A stretch of 64,000 nt of DNA. Source: Thalassolituus hydrocarboniclasticus. GTDB lineage: Bacteria > Pseudomonadota > Gammaproteobacteria > Pseudomonadales > Oceanobacteraceae. The DNA is taken from positions 131,845 to 195,844 of the forward strand of contig NZ_CP054475.1 of assembly GCF_025345565.1 (NCBI RefSeq). The letters run 5' to 3'. The notes beneath the pieces are model-generated. The model did not search any database and had not been told where the DNA came from. It was given only the letters and a program-made list of their open reading frames with translations. The position numbers and the translations under genes are program-made. This document shows positions 6,677 through 15,508 of the stretch, one piece after another; position 1 is the first letter of the stretch; each line of letters starts with the position of its first letter.

Positions 6677-9466
6677 ATGTCTAAGCCAGTGATTCTCGTC
6701 GATGGTTCGTCCTATCTGTTCCGCGCCTTCCATGCGATTCCGCTTTTGACCAACTCCAAAGGTCTGCACACCAATGCCATCAAGGGCGTGATCAGCATGA
6801 TCAAACGTCTGCAGAAAGATTACGCCGGTTCACAGCTGGTGGTGGTGTTTGATGCCAAAGGCAAAACTTTCCGCAACGATATTTATGCCGACTACAAAGC
6901 CCATCGTCCGCCGATGCCGGACGAGCTGCGTGAGCAGATTGAGCCTATTCATAACATTATCCGCGCAATGGGTTTACCGCTGCTGATCATTGACGGGGTT
7001 GAAGCGGATGACGTGATCGGCACGCTGGCATCGCAGGCTATTGAGCATAATCAGGATGTGGTGATTTCCACCGGCGATAAAGATATGGCGCAGCTGGTCA
7101 ACAGCCATGTGTCATTGATTAATACCATGACCGATACCTTCCTCGATGTGGATGGCGTTAAAGAAAAATTCGGCGTACCGCCCGAGCATATCATCGACTA
7201 CCTCGCCTTAATGGGCGACAAGGTTGATAACATTCCTGGTGTACCTAAAGTTGGTGAAAAAACGGCTGTCGGATTAGTCGCTGGCTTAGGCAGTCTGGAA
7301 ACGATTTACGATAATCTCGATAAGGTTGCAACGCTGGAATTCCGCGGTGCAAAAACCATGGCCGCCCGTCTGGAAGAACATAAAGAGCAGGCGCTGTTAT
7401 CGAAAGTACTGGCCACCATTAAATGTGATGTCGATCTGGAATTCAGCCTGCCTGAAATTAAAAGCAGCGAGGCCGATAATGCTCAGCTGCTGGAATTATT
7501 CCGCGAGATGGAATTTAAAGCCTGGATTGCCGAGCTGAGTAATTCGGCCGATGCTATTCCGGCGTTTGAATTAACCGCCTCGGCCGGTTCGGTTTCCGGT
7601 CAGCAGCAGGCCGCCGAACAGGCCATGGCCGCAGCATTCAGTGGTGACACTCAGTACGATATTATTTTTACCCAGACAGAACTTGATGCCTGGCTGGAGA
7701 AGCTTAAAAACGCAGAACTCTTTGCCTTCGATACCGAAACCACCTCGCTTAATTATAAAGAAGCCCGCATTGTCGGTGTCTCCTTTGCGGTGGAAGCCGG
7801 CAAGGCCGCCTATGTGCCGCTGGCACACGATGCGGAATGTATTCCGGAAGGCAAAACCCAGCTTAATCGCGAAGAGGTTTTAGCGCAGCTGCAGCCGATA
7901 CTGGAAAGCGAGACGCATAAAAAAGTCGGCCAGCATATGAAATACGATATGCACGTACTGGCGAACCACGGTATTCAGCTGCGCGGTGTGCAGTTCGACA
8001 CCATGCTGGAGTCCTATATTCTCGATTCGGTCGCGACCCGTCACGATATGGACAGCCTGGCGCTGAAATATCTGGGCCATAAAAATATCAGCTTTGAAGA
8101 AATTGCCGGTAAGGGCGTCAAGCAGCTGACCTTTAATCAGATTCATACCGATAAGGCCGGGCCTTATGCCGCCGAAGACGCCGATATTACCCTGCGTCTG
8201 CACCAGCGTTTATGGCCGGAATTACAGGCCGTACCAAGCCTGCAAAAAGTTTTTGAAGAAATAGAAATGCCGGTTATGCCAGTGCTGTGTGGTATGGAAG
8301 AAACCGGTGCATTAATTGATGCCGATTTACTGCACGAACAAAGCCAGCAGATCGAACAGCGTCTGCAACAACTGGAGCAGGAAGCCCATAACGCCGCCGG
8401 TCAGGTATTTAATTTAAGCTCGCCAAAACAGCTGGGCGAAATCCTGTTTGAGAAACAACAGCTGCCGGTGAAAAAGAAAACGCCCAAAGGTGCGCCCTCC
8501 ACCGCCGAAGAAGTGCTGCAGGAACTGGCCGACGACGGTTACGAGCTGCCAAAGCTGCTGATGGAACATCGCGGTCTGGCGAAATTAAAAAGCACTTATA
8601 CTGATAAGCTGCCATTAATGATTGCGCCGGAATCCGGCCGCGTACATACCTCTTACCATCAGGCGGTGGCGGCAACCGGACGTTTATCCTCTACCGACCC
8701 TAACCTGCAGAATATTCCGATCCGTTCGGAAGAAGGCCGTAAAATCCGTCAGGCTTTTATTGCGCCAGCCGGTTATAAACTGGTGGCAGCGGATTACAGT
8801 CAGATTGAACTGCGCATTATGGCGCATCTTTCTGATGATCCGAGTCTGCTGAAGGCCTTTGCCGATGGCCGCGATATTCACCGTGCAACCGCAGCGGAAG
8901 TGTTTGGTGAAACAGAAGAAAACGTCAGCGATAACCAGCGCCGTGCCGCCAAAGCCATTAACTTTGGTTTGATTTATGGTATGTCGGCTTTTGGTCTGGC
9001 GAAACAGATTGGCGTTGGCCGTGGCGAAGCACAGGATTACGTGAACCTGTATTTCCAGCGTTATCCGGGCGTGCGCGATTATATGGATAACACCCGCGAA
9101 CACGCCAAAGAACAGGGCTTTGTCGAAACCATTTTCGGTCGCCGTTTATACCTGCCGGAAATCCGCGCGAAAAATGCACCACGTCGCCAGCATGCCGAGC
9201 GTACCGCGATTAACGCGCCGATGCAGGGTTCCGCCGCCGACATTATCAAACGCGCCATGATCCGCGTTGCCGGCTGGTTACCCGGCAGCGGTTTTGATGC
9301 ACGTATGCTGATGCAGGTACACGATGAACTGATTCTTGAAGTGAAAGAAGATCAGGCGGAAGCCTTTGCGGCAGAACTTAAACAGCAAATGGAACAGGCG
9401 GCAGAATTAAAAGTGCCGTTAGTGGTGGAAGCCGGAATTGGTGATAACTGGGAGCAGGCGCACTGA
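6677..9466 (+). CDS. polA: DNA polymerase I
   Basis: Full-length DNA polymerase I, 929 residues. The N-terminal 5'-3' exonuclease (about 1-290) shows 'ILVDGSSYLFRAFHA' and 'GDKVDNIPGVPKVGEKTA'. The 3'-5' proofreading domain has its metal-binding 'FAFDTETTSLN' intact. The polymerase domain has motif A 'DYSQIELRIMAHLS', the O-helix 'RRAAKAINFGLIYGMSAFG' and motif C 'QVHDELILEV'. I chose the ATG at 6677 (MSKPVILVDG) rather than the in-frame TTG at 6665, because family members begin there; AAGGA at 6659-6663 is 13 bases away. Roles: Okazaki fragment processing and repair. Confidence 0.97.
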   Translation: MSKPVILVDGSSYLFRAFHAIPLLTNSKGLHTNAIKGVISMIKRLQKDYAGSQLVVVFDAKGKTFRNDIYADYKAHRPPMPDELREQIEPIHNIIRAMGLPLLIIDGVEADDVIGTLASQAIEHNQDVVISTGDKDMAQLVNSHVSLINTMTDTFLDVDGVKEKFGVPPEHIIDYLALMGDKVDNIPGVPKVGEKTAVGLVAGLGSLETIYDNLDKVATLEFRGAKTMAARLEEHKEQALLSKVLATIKCDVDLEFSLPEIKSSEADNAQLLELFREMEFKAWIAELSNSADAIPAFELTASAGSVSGQQQAAEQAMAAAFSGDTQYDIIFTQTELDAWLEKLKNAELFAFDTETTSLNYKEARIVGVSFAVEAGKAAYVPLAHDAECIPEGKTQLNREEVLAQLQPILESETHKKVGQHMKYDMHVLANHGIQLRGVQFDTMLESYILDSVATRHDMDSLALKYLGHKNISFEEIAGKGVKQLTFNQIHTDKAGPYAAEDADITLRLHQRLWPELQAVPSLQKVFEEIEMPVMPVLCGMEETGALIDADLLHEQSQQIEQRLQQLEQEAHNAAGQVFNLSSPKQLGEILFEKQQLPVKKKTPKGAPSTAEEVLQELADDGYELPKLLMEHRGLAKLKSTYTDKLPLMIAPESGRVHTSYHQAVAATGRLSSTDPNLQNIPIRSEEGRKIRQAFIAPAGYKLVAADYSQIELRIMAHLSDDPSLLKAFADGRDIHRATAAEVFGETEENVSDNQRRAAKAINFGLIYGMSAFGLAKQIGVGRGEAQDYVNLYFQRYPGVRDYMDNTREHAKEQGFVETIFGRRLYLPEIRAKNAPRRQHAERTAINAPMQGSAADIIKRAMIRVAGWLPGSGFDARMLMQVHDELILEVKEDQAEAFAAELKQQMEQAAELKVPLVVEAGIGDNWEQAH

Positions 9467-9485
9467 TTTTTTGTCTGATGGTTTG

Positions 9486-9508
9486 TCTGGTGGGCAATGC
9501 CCACCAGA
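9486..9508. terminator. Terminator between polA and SMP-30-like gene
   Basis: TCTGGTGGGC (9486-9495) pairs perfectly with GCCCACCAGA (9499-9508) around a 3-base loop. It lies in the 53-base gap between two convergent genes and can serve both. A T-rich run precedes it on the plus strand. Confidence 0.75.
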
Positions 9509-9519
9509 TATAACAATCT

Positions 9520-10572
9520 TCAGAAAGCCCACTTACCAATCCGGTCCATATGCAATGTCCCCAGATACAGCCCGTCATCTTCCGGCTGAACTGAGGTTAC
9601 TTCGCCAATCGCAACCGCTGCCTGGTCGTGCAGGCTCTGCAATATTTCACCCTGAGCACTAATCTGCAGAATCAGGCCGTAAGGTTTGGGTACTGGTGCT
9701 AACGATTTGGGCAATTTAGCCAGCTGATTTTTTACCCATGGGTTAGCGTGGAATTTATCCACCAGTTTTGGCCGCAGGCCGTACATGGCAACCCAGTAAG
9801 TGCCATCAGCGGCGCGGGCAATGCCATCCGGCAGGCCGGGCAATTTATCCAGCAGGATTTCTTTCTGTCCGGCTTTAGGGCCGGTTAACCAGACCTTACT
9901 GATCTGATAGGTAAAGGTTTCGTTAATCAGTACATAGCTCTGATCGGCCGACACCGCCACGCCATTGGCAAAGGCAAAACCATCGGCCAATAACGTCAGG
10001 CTTTTATTCTGTGGATTAAACGCAAATAAACGCCCGGACGGGCGGCCATCAAGAATGTCGAGCACGATATCTTTCAGTGCATAACGGTTACTGGCATCGG
10101 AGAAATAAATGGTGCCGTCGGCGCCGATATCCACATCGTCGACAACGCCCAGTTTTTCATTGTTATAGCGGTCGGCCAGCACACTGATTTTGGCGGTCGG
10201 GCTCATGCTCAGCAGGCCTTTTTCTGCGTCGGCAATAATCAGATTCTGCTCGCTGTCAAAATGCAGCCCCAGTGGCCGGCCACCTGTGTTGGTCAGCGTT
10301 TCCCAATCACTGTACGGGCACTTGCGCAGAATGCTGCCGTCGAGCGTGCCTGTGTATAAGCAACCGAGCTTATCTTTGGCAATATCTTCACCACCGGCTT
10401 TGCCGGCCGGCAGTTTGGTTATCTGTGTGCTTTGCAGCATATCGTTCGTCGCCAGAACACCGGCGAAGGCCAGAGGACGTGAGGCGTTAACCGCAACAGA
10501 GTCGATAGGAGAGGGCCACAAAACAGCGCCGGCCAGCGCCAGTCCGGTGATCAACAGCAGTTTTTTCAGCAT
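9520..10572 (-). CDS. SMP-30/strictosidine synthase-like beta-propeller protein
   Basis: A 350-residue protein when started at the ATG at 10572, which has AAAGGA 8 bases upstream and begins an N-terminal hydrophobic signal/anchor (MLKKLLLITGLALAGAV). A longer in-frame start at 10638 lacks a ribosome site. The body is a six-bladed propeller of the SMP-30/gluconolactonase/strictosidine synthase type: 'VDDVDIGADGTIYFSDAS', 'ANGVAVSADQSYVLINET', 'GLPDGIARAADGTYWVAMYG' and a C-terminal 'EVTSVQPEDDGLYLGTLHM'. Such proteins are secreted or membrane-anchored hydrolases of lactones or esters. The substrate cannot be told from sequence. Confidence 0.8.
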   Translation of the reverse strand: MLKKLLLITGLALAGAVLWPSPIDSVAVNASRPLAFAGVLATNDMLQSTQITKLPAGKAGGEDIAKDKLGCLYTGTLDGSILRKCPYSDWETLTNTGGRPLGLHFDSEQNLIIADAEKGLLSMSPTAKISVLADRYNNEKLGVVDDVDIGADGTIYFSDASNRYALKDIVLDILDGRPSGRLFAFNPQNKSLTLLADGFAFANGVAVSADQSYVLINETFTYQISKVWLTGPKAGQKEILLDKLPGLPDGIARAADGTYWVAMYGLRPKLVDKFHANPWVKNQLAKLPKSLAPVPKPYGLILQISAQGEILQSLHDQAAVAIGEVTSVQPEDDGLYLGTLHMDRIGKWAF

Positions 10573-10810
10573 CTGAATGTCCTTTTTTATTTGATTATGT
10601 TGGGCTGAACGCGGGTTGCACAGGGGCAATATTGCCATAGCCGTAACAGGGATATTCAGTGCTGTACGACCTGTCAGGCATATTAATGTTAAAAATATTA
10701 AGAAATCAGATGCTTTTTAAGCCATGTTTGGCAAAAATAACGCCTTTGCACCATAGCAGGGCGTTATGCGCGTTGGTGGTGTGCCATTCACGCGTTATAC
10801 GAGAGCTGTT

Positions 10811-12154
10811 ATGCGTTACGAGTCAGTAAAAGATTTTCTTGATGTTGTTGCTCAGCGAAACCCTGGTCAGCCTGAATATCTGCAGGCCGTTGCTGAGGTG
10901 ATGGAGAGTCTGTGGCCTTTTATTACCACTCATCCTCATTACGCCGAACAGGGGCTGCTGGAACGACTGATTGAGGCTGAGCGTATCATTCAGTTCCGTG
11001 TGTCCTGGGTGGACGACAACGGCGACGTGCAGGTTAACCGTGGCTACCGTGTGCAGCACAGTGCTGCGATCGGGCCTTATAAAGGCGGCCTGCGTTTTCA
11101 CCCGTCGGTGAATCAGTCTGTACTGAAGTTTCTGGCCTTTGAGCAGATGTTCAAGAATGCCCTGACCACTCTGCCAATGGGTGCAGGTAAAGGCGGCTCT
11201 GACTTTAATCCAAAGGGTAAAAGCCAGGGTGAGATCATGCGTTTCTGTCAGGCCTTTATCAGCGAACTGTACCGTCATATCGGTTCCGATACCGATGTGC
11301 CGGCGGGGGACATCGGTGTTGGAGCGCGTGAAATCGGCTACATGGCTGGCATGTTGCGCAAGCTGACCAACCGTTCTGATTGTGTATTTACCGGTAAAGG
11401 CCTGAGTTTTGGCGGCTCTTTAATCCGTCCGCAGGCAACAGGTTATGGCACTGTTTATTTTGCTCAGGAAATGCTGTTGCATGCCGGCCGCTCTCTGGAG
11501 GGAATGCGTGTTGGTATCTCAGGTTCCGGTAATGTTGCGCAGTACGCCGCAGAAAAAGCCATGCAGCTGGGCGCGATTGTTGTCTGCGTCTCGGACAGCA
11601 GCGGTACGGTCTACGACGAAGAAGGTTTTGATGCAGAAAAACTGGCACTGCTGATGACCATCAAAAATGAACGCTATGGCCGGGTGGAAGACTATGCCAA
11701 AGCCGCGGGTCTGCCTTATATGGCCGGCCGTACGCCGTGGCATATTCCGGTGGATGTGGCGCTGCCATGCGCAACCCAGAATGAACTGAATGAGGACGAT
11801 GCGCAGGCACTGGTTAAAAACGGCGTGCAGTGCATTGCTGAAGGCGCCAACATGCCCTGTACCGCAGAAGCCATCAGTGTGTTTGAGCAACACTCTGTGC
11901 TTTTTGCACCGGGTAAGGCGAGCAATGCCGGTGGTGTTGCAACCTCAGGTCTGGAGATGAGCCAGAACGCAATGCGCCTGTGCTGGAGCAGCGAAGAGGT
12001 TGATGCCCGTTTGCTGGAAATTATGCAGGGTATTCACCGTGCCTGTCTCAAATACGGTTGCCGTGATGATGGAACGGTAAGCTATGTTGATGGTGCGAAT
12101 ATCGCTGGTTTTGTGAAAGTTGCCGATGCCATGCTGGCGCAGGGTGTAATCTGA
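10811..12154 (+). CDS. gdhA: NADP-specific glutamate dehydrogenase
   Basis: A 447-residue glutamate dehydrogenase, the same length as E. coli GdhA and closely similar throughout. It has the substrate region 'AIGPYKGGLRFHPSVNQSVL', the lysine motif 'LPMGAGKGGSDFNPKGKS', the Rossmann 'VGISGSGNVAQYAAEKA' and the C-terminal 'GANIAGFVKVADAMLAQGVI'. It forms glutamate from 2-oxoglutarate, ammonium and NADPH. I chose the ATG at 10811 (GAGAG 5 bases upstream, matching the E. coli N-terminus) over the in-frame ATG at 10766, which would add 15 residues. It is monocistronic, ended by a strong hairpin. Confidence 0.95.
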   Translation: MRYESVKDFLDVVAQRNPGQPEYLQAVAEVMESLWPFITTHPHYAEQGLLERLIEAERIIQFRVSWVDDNGDVQVNRGYRVQHSAAIGPYKGGLRFHPSVNQSVLKFLAFEQMFKNALTTLPMGAGKGGSDFNPKGKSQGEIMRFCQAFISELYRHIGSDTDVPAGDIGVGAREIGYMAGMLRKLTNRSDCVFTGKGLSFGGSLIRPQATGYGTVYFAQEMLLHAGRSLEGMRVGISGSGNVAQYAAEKAMQLGAIVVCVSDSSGTVYDEEGFDAEKLALLMTIKNERYGRVEDYAKAAGLPYMAGRTPWHIPVDVALPCATQNELNEDDAQALVKNGVQCIAEGANMPCTAEAISVFEQHSVLFAPGKASNAGGVATSGLEMSQNAMRLCWSSEEVDARLLEIMQGIHRACLKYGCRDDGTVSYVDGANIAGFVKVADAMLAQGVI

Positions 12155-12157
12155 AGC

Positions 12158-12193
12158 TAAAAAATAACGGCGTCCTGTAACAGGCCGCCGTTA
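12158..12193. terminator. Terminator after gdhA
   Basis: TAACGGCG-CCTG (12165-12177) pairs with CAGG-CGCCGTTA (12181-12193) in a two-part stem, preceded by a run of A residues (12158-12164) that would be a T-run on the minus strand. Only a weak T stretch follows on the plus strand. Confidence 0.8.
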
Positions 12194-12579
12194 TCGCCAT
12201 ATTTTAGTTGCTGTTTAACTGTCGTTCCGGCAGTAAATAATCCTCCATCTTTTTATCTGGTATCGCCATGTTCAGAATGGCTGTCAGGATAATCGAATTT
12301 TCGCTACCACTTAATGTACCTCTCTGCTTCGGAGAAATTGTACTTAAGGGTCTGCGTTTGACTCCGGAATTTGATATTTCGTTTTCCGTTTTTTGTGCTC
12401 TAACGCAGACAGAGGAAAGCAGCTAATGCATTTTTATTAGTTAGTTGCTTCTTTCATCATGATGTTTTCCGGTATCGGCAGGATTCATCGGATTGCAATT
12501 GAAATCCCCGGTTCTTTATTGAAGACTGCTTTATGCCCTTAGCCGGGACAGATGCAGGTTTATCCATGGAGGACGGACG
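12194..12579. other. 386-base gap, no gene recognised
   Basis: This AT-rich gap separates gdhA from the HAD-fold gene. It holds a 52-codon open frame (12268-12426) without a ribosome site or a recognisable product, which I do not call. GGAGG at 12569-12573 is the ribosome site of the next gene. I see no repeat, RNA gene or convincing promoter consensus. Confidence 0.5.
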
Positions 12580-13506
12580 ATGAGTAAACGGATTACTACG
12601 TTAGTGCTTTGCCTGGCACTGTTGCCAGTTCAGGCATGGAGCGCCGCAGAGGTGCTGAGCGCAGACAGCTTCCGCATGGTTGCTGCGGTTATCAGCAATC
12701 TTGGTGTGCCACAGGAAACGCTGCTGGTGATGGATGATGATGACACGCTGACGATGATGCCCTGCAGCGACAGCAAAGATACGGATAAGTGTCAGTATCT
12801 GGGAGGCCCGGCCTGGAGCAGTTGGCAGCAGACACTGATTGGCACTCCCTCTCCATACCGCGTTGCTTCCAGTGACGATGAGCTGTTTGCCATTGGCTCG
12901 GCTCTGTTTGCGGTGAATTTTATGGATTATACCGAAGCCGATTTACCGCTTGTGCTTCAGCAGCTGACCAATTCGGGTGTGCGTCTGCTGGTAGAAACTG
13001 CGCGTGGTGGTGGCGATATTTCGGCAACAGAAAATCAACTGAGTTATCTGCAGACTAAATCTTCTTTAAGCCAACCGTTACTGGCATTGATTGCTGCTAA
13101 TACATTAATAATGCCTGAAGGACAGCCATCACTGGCCAGCCCTTTTATGCCCTGTGCCGACCGTAATGTAAGACCTGTAAGTTACCGGCAGGGCGTTATG
13201 TATGTTGCCGGACAGAATAAAGGCTTGATGTTGCAATGCCTGCTGAGTAAGGCGAACACGCAACGCCCCATCCGCAATATCCTGTTTATCGATGACACTC
13301 TGGAAAATGTTAAAGACGTTTATGCCGCGTTTAAAAACAGTACGAAATACAACGTAAAAGCCATTCACTATACTCATCTGCAAAAGCATAAAGAGGCCCT
13401 TACTGCCGGGCCTATGAGTGCGGCCTATCAGAAAAAAGCAAATGAACGCTGGCAGGCGCTGAAAACAGTGCTTGGCAAAACCATGCAGAAACCTTCGGTT
13501 CAATAA
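12580..13506 (+). CDS. Secreted HAD-fold protein, DUF2608 family
   Basis: A 308-residue protein with a Sec signal peptide (residues 1-22, ending WSA-AE). A HAD-type fold follows, with motif I 'VMDDDDTLTMM' (Asp52, Asp54, Thr56 as DxDxT), a motif II-like 'LVETARGG' and a motif IV-like 'NILFIDDTLENVKDVY'. This layout fits DUF2608, a HAD-like family known from Legionella and other gammaproteobacteria. The active-site aspartates are intact, so it may be a periplasmic phosphatase. The start has an excellent GGAGG site. No neighbour points to a substrate; the next operon starts 168 bases on. Confidence 0.75.
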   Translation: MSKRITTLVLCLALLPVQAWSAAEVLSADSFRMVAAVISNLGVPQETLLVMDDDDTLTMMPCSDSKDTDKCQYLGGPAWSSWQQTLIGTPSPYRVASSDDELFAIGSALFAVNFMDYTEADLPLVLQQLTNSGVRLLVETARGGGDISATENQLSYLQTKSSLSQPLLALIAANTLIMPEGQPSLASPFMPCADRNVRPVSYRQGVMYVAGQNKGLMLQCLLSKANTQRPIRNILFIDDTLENVKDVYAAFKNSTKYNVKAIHYTHLQKHKEALTAGPMSAAYQKKANERWQALKTVLGKTMQKPSVQ

Positions 13507-13512
13507 AAATTC

Positions 13513-13538
13513 GGTCAGCAGGTGAGCACCCGCTGGCC
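13513..13538. terminator. Hairpin after DUF2608 gene
   Basis: GGTCAGC (13513-13519) pairs with GCTGGCC (13532-13538), with a G-T wobble and an inner GGT/ACC extension, 7 bases after the stop codon. There is no T-run on the plus strand, so it is a weak terminator candidate. Confidence 0.5.
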
Positions 13539-13673
13539 GCTAAAAATAATAATAAATACATCTTCTTTCCGGTGCTCTTCACCGGACATCACTGATCTGA
13601 TTTTTGCTGTGTTTTTGCAGAGTTATCTGCAGGCAGAGAACAGACGACCGACACTTCAGCAAAGGACTTAGCT

Positions 13674-14990
13674 ATGAAGAACTCAACGCTGTTGTTTAGT
13701 GCACTGCCCGCAGCCCTGCTGCTCAGTGCCTGCAACACCACTGCAACCGAAAGTAAACCGGCCGCTGCCGGTCAGCTTGCCGCAACTCCACTTCCGGTGA
13801 TCAGCCCGGTATTACCAGCAGACGCTCAGTTTCATGAGCCTTTTTCTCTGGAATCCCTGCAGCACGATTTTGATGTATTTTCGTGGGAATCGTTTGTCGC
13901 ACTTAACTGGCCGGCAGCTTCGGTTGGTGTCGCCGATACCAGTGTCAACATCGGTCAGAAGCCGGGTGCCGTAACTGTCTGGCAAACCTATAAAGAAAGC
14001 CGCGATATATTTTTGCCGGATGGTGCGACTCCGCCGCCATGGGGAAAAGATTTACCGCCACCATCGGTATGCGGCGATCAGGATTTACCTGTTCTGAATC
14101 AGATTGCCAAAGTACCGAATAACGTTCTGGATGAAAGTGCAGAACCGTTTCAGACAGGCCCGCTGGTTGATCAGAATGGCCAGTACACACGCTTTGAGAT
14201 TCTGACCAATGACGTGATGTTTAACTACATTGCAGAAAAAAATCTGTATTCAAAATCGGGTCAGGAAGCCTTTGGTAAAAAAGCAGATTTTCCTTTCGGA
14301 ACCGACTCTCAGGTGGGTTCAATTATGCTTAAAGCCTCGTGGAAGGTTCTTGGTAAAAATGACAATCCTGAAAAATTCCACACAACCAGAGCCTATGTTT
14401 ACGATAACCCGGATGAACATGCCGGGGTAAAAGCGGCCTGTAAATTACAGACAGTTGGTCTGGTTGGTTTTCATATCGGCACCAAGCTGAAAGGTAACCC
14501 GCAGTGGATCTGGTCCACATTTGAGCATGTGGATAACGCTCCTACTCAGGGCGAAGCAATCAATAAAAAGCACTACAACTATTACAAACCTAATTGCACG
14601 GATTGTGCAGCGGTCAATACTCCGCCGCCACGGCCATGGAACCCTGGTAATCCTTATACTCAGCCAAGTCAGGTGATGCGGGTTATTGCTCTGGATAAAC
14701 CAACCAAAGAACTGAATGCCAGTTATCAGGCAGCGCTGGAAAAACTGGTGCCCGGTTCTGTGTGGGTTAATTACGAGCTTATCAGTACTCAGTGGCCAAC
14801 GAAGGCTGGCAGCAAAACCGATCCTACCGGTGCACCGGCTCCGGCCTTCCTCGCGAATACAACACTGGAAACCTATATTCAGGGGACTGTACGGCAGACC
14901 TCTTCAAGCTGCATTCAGTGTCACAACAATGCCACCATGACCAGTGGCAAATTTTCTGACTTTACCTACCTGCTGCAGCGCGCCCAATAA
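13674..14990 (+). CDS. Lipoprotein with single c-type heme site, dehydrogenase-associated
   Basis: A 438-residue lipoprotein: signal peptide with lipobox LLSAC (Cys20), then a long globular region with 'SWESFVALNWPA'. Near the C-terminus is one heme-binding CIQCH (residues 413-417) followed by 'NNATMTSG', whose Met could be the sixth heme ligand. A second Cys pair, CTDC, lacks the His and is not a heme site. It heads a three-gene operon with an FAD-SLDH-like small subunit and a GMC flavoprotein. It is therefore the likely electron acceptor of that dehydrogenase, anchored at the periplasmic or outer membrane. The triheme cytochrome usual in gluconate and sorbitol dehydrogenases is absent. No specific family name is certain. 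Confidence 0.75.
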   Translation: MKNSTLLFSALPAALLLSACNTTATESKPAAAGQLAATPLPVISPVLPADAQFHEPFSLESLQHDFDVFSWESFVALNWPAASVGVADTSVNIGQKPGAVTVWQTYKESRDIFLPDGATPPPWGKDLPPPSVCGDQDLPVLNQIAKVPNNVLDESAEPFQTGPLVDQNGQYTRFEILTNDVMFNYIAEKNLYSKSGQEAFGKKADFPFGTDSQVGSIMLKASWKVLGKNDNPEKFHTTRAYVYDNPDEHAGVKAACKLQTVGLVGFHIGTKLKGNPQWIWSTFEHVDNAPTQGEAINKKHYNYYKPNCTDCAAVNTPPPRPWNPGNPYTQPSQVMRVIALDKPTKELNASYQAALEKLVPGSVWVNYELISTQWPTKAGSKTDPTGAPAPAFLANTTLETYIQGTVRQTSSSCIQCHNNATMTSGKFSDFTYLLQRAQ

Positions 14991-15001
14991 GGAGAAAGCA
15001 T

Positions 15002-15496
15002 ATGGATATTATGAGCACATTTGTTGGCTTAAGCTCGGTTCTTACCGGCTTTGCACAAGACATTCTGGCTCCCCGGCTGGATACCACCAATATTAAAAAC
15101 CTGTACCTGCAAAGCTGGACAGAAAATATTGCTCAGGAAACAGGCGATGCCAATCTGGTCAATACCATTCTTCAGCAATATGCCGAACTTCAGGCTGCCG
15201 GAAAAAGCGATGAAGAAATTGGTGAACAATTAATGAATGGCAATAATTCATCCGCCTTTGTTCTCGCCTGTCAGAAACTGATATTCCTCTGGTACATGGG
15301 GGCCTGGCCGGATGTGAATGCCCAGCCAGGGACTGAAACCGGAGGCGTTACAACGTCTTCTCTTTTATCTGCCGAGTCTTACACCTCAGGTCTGGTATGG
15401 CAGGTTATGCAGGCTCACCCGATGGGGGATTCCAATTACCGTTACGGTTATTGGGCAGAGCAACCACCTGCACTCAGCGACTATACCGGTAATTAA
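15002..15496 (+). CDS. FAD-dependent dehydrogenase small subunit (FAD-SLDH/gluconate 2-dehydrogenase subunit 3-like)
   Basis: A 164-residue protein with AAGGAG 7 bases before its ATG. The pattern 'FVLACQKLIFLWYMGAWP', then 'SLLSAESYTSGLVWQVMQAHP' and the closing 'RYGYWAEQPPAL' is that of the small subunit of membrane FAD dehydrogenases (sorbitol, fructose, glucose, gluconate). In those enzymes the small subunit carries a Tat signal and co-exports the flavoprotein. Here the N-terminus (MDIMSTFVGLSSVLTGF) has no twin arginine and no classical signal, and the preceding gene leaves no room for a longer start. It sits between the heme lipoprotein and the GMC subunit, 11 and 12 bases away. Confidence 0.75.
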   Translation: MDIMSTFVGLSSVLTGFAQDILAPRLDTTNIKNLYLQSWTENIAQETGDANLVNTILQQYAELQAAGKSDEEIGEQLMNGNNSSAFVLACQKLIFLWYMGAWPDVNAQPGTETGGVTTSSLLSAESYTSGLVWQVMQAHPMGDSNYRYGYWAEQPPALSDYTGN

Positions 15497-15508
15497 GGAG
15501 AAGAAATC

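Noticed and set aside
12268-12426. 52-codon open frame in the gdhA-DUF2608 gap
   Set aside because: No ribosome site, no recognisable domain and a length expected by chance in AT-rich DNA.
14605-14616. Second heme site (CTDC) in the dehydrogenase lipoprotein
   Set aside because: The CxxC is followed by Ala, not His, so it cannot be a standard c-type heme site.
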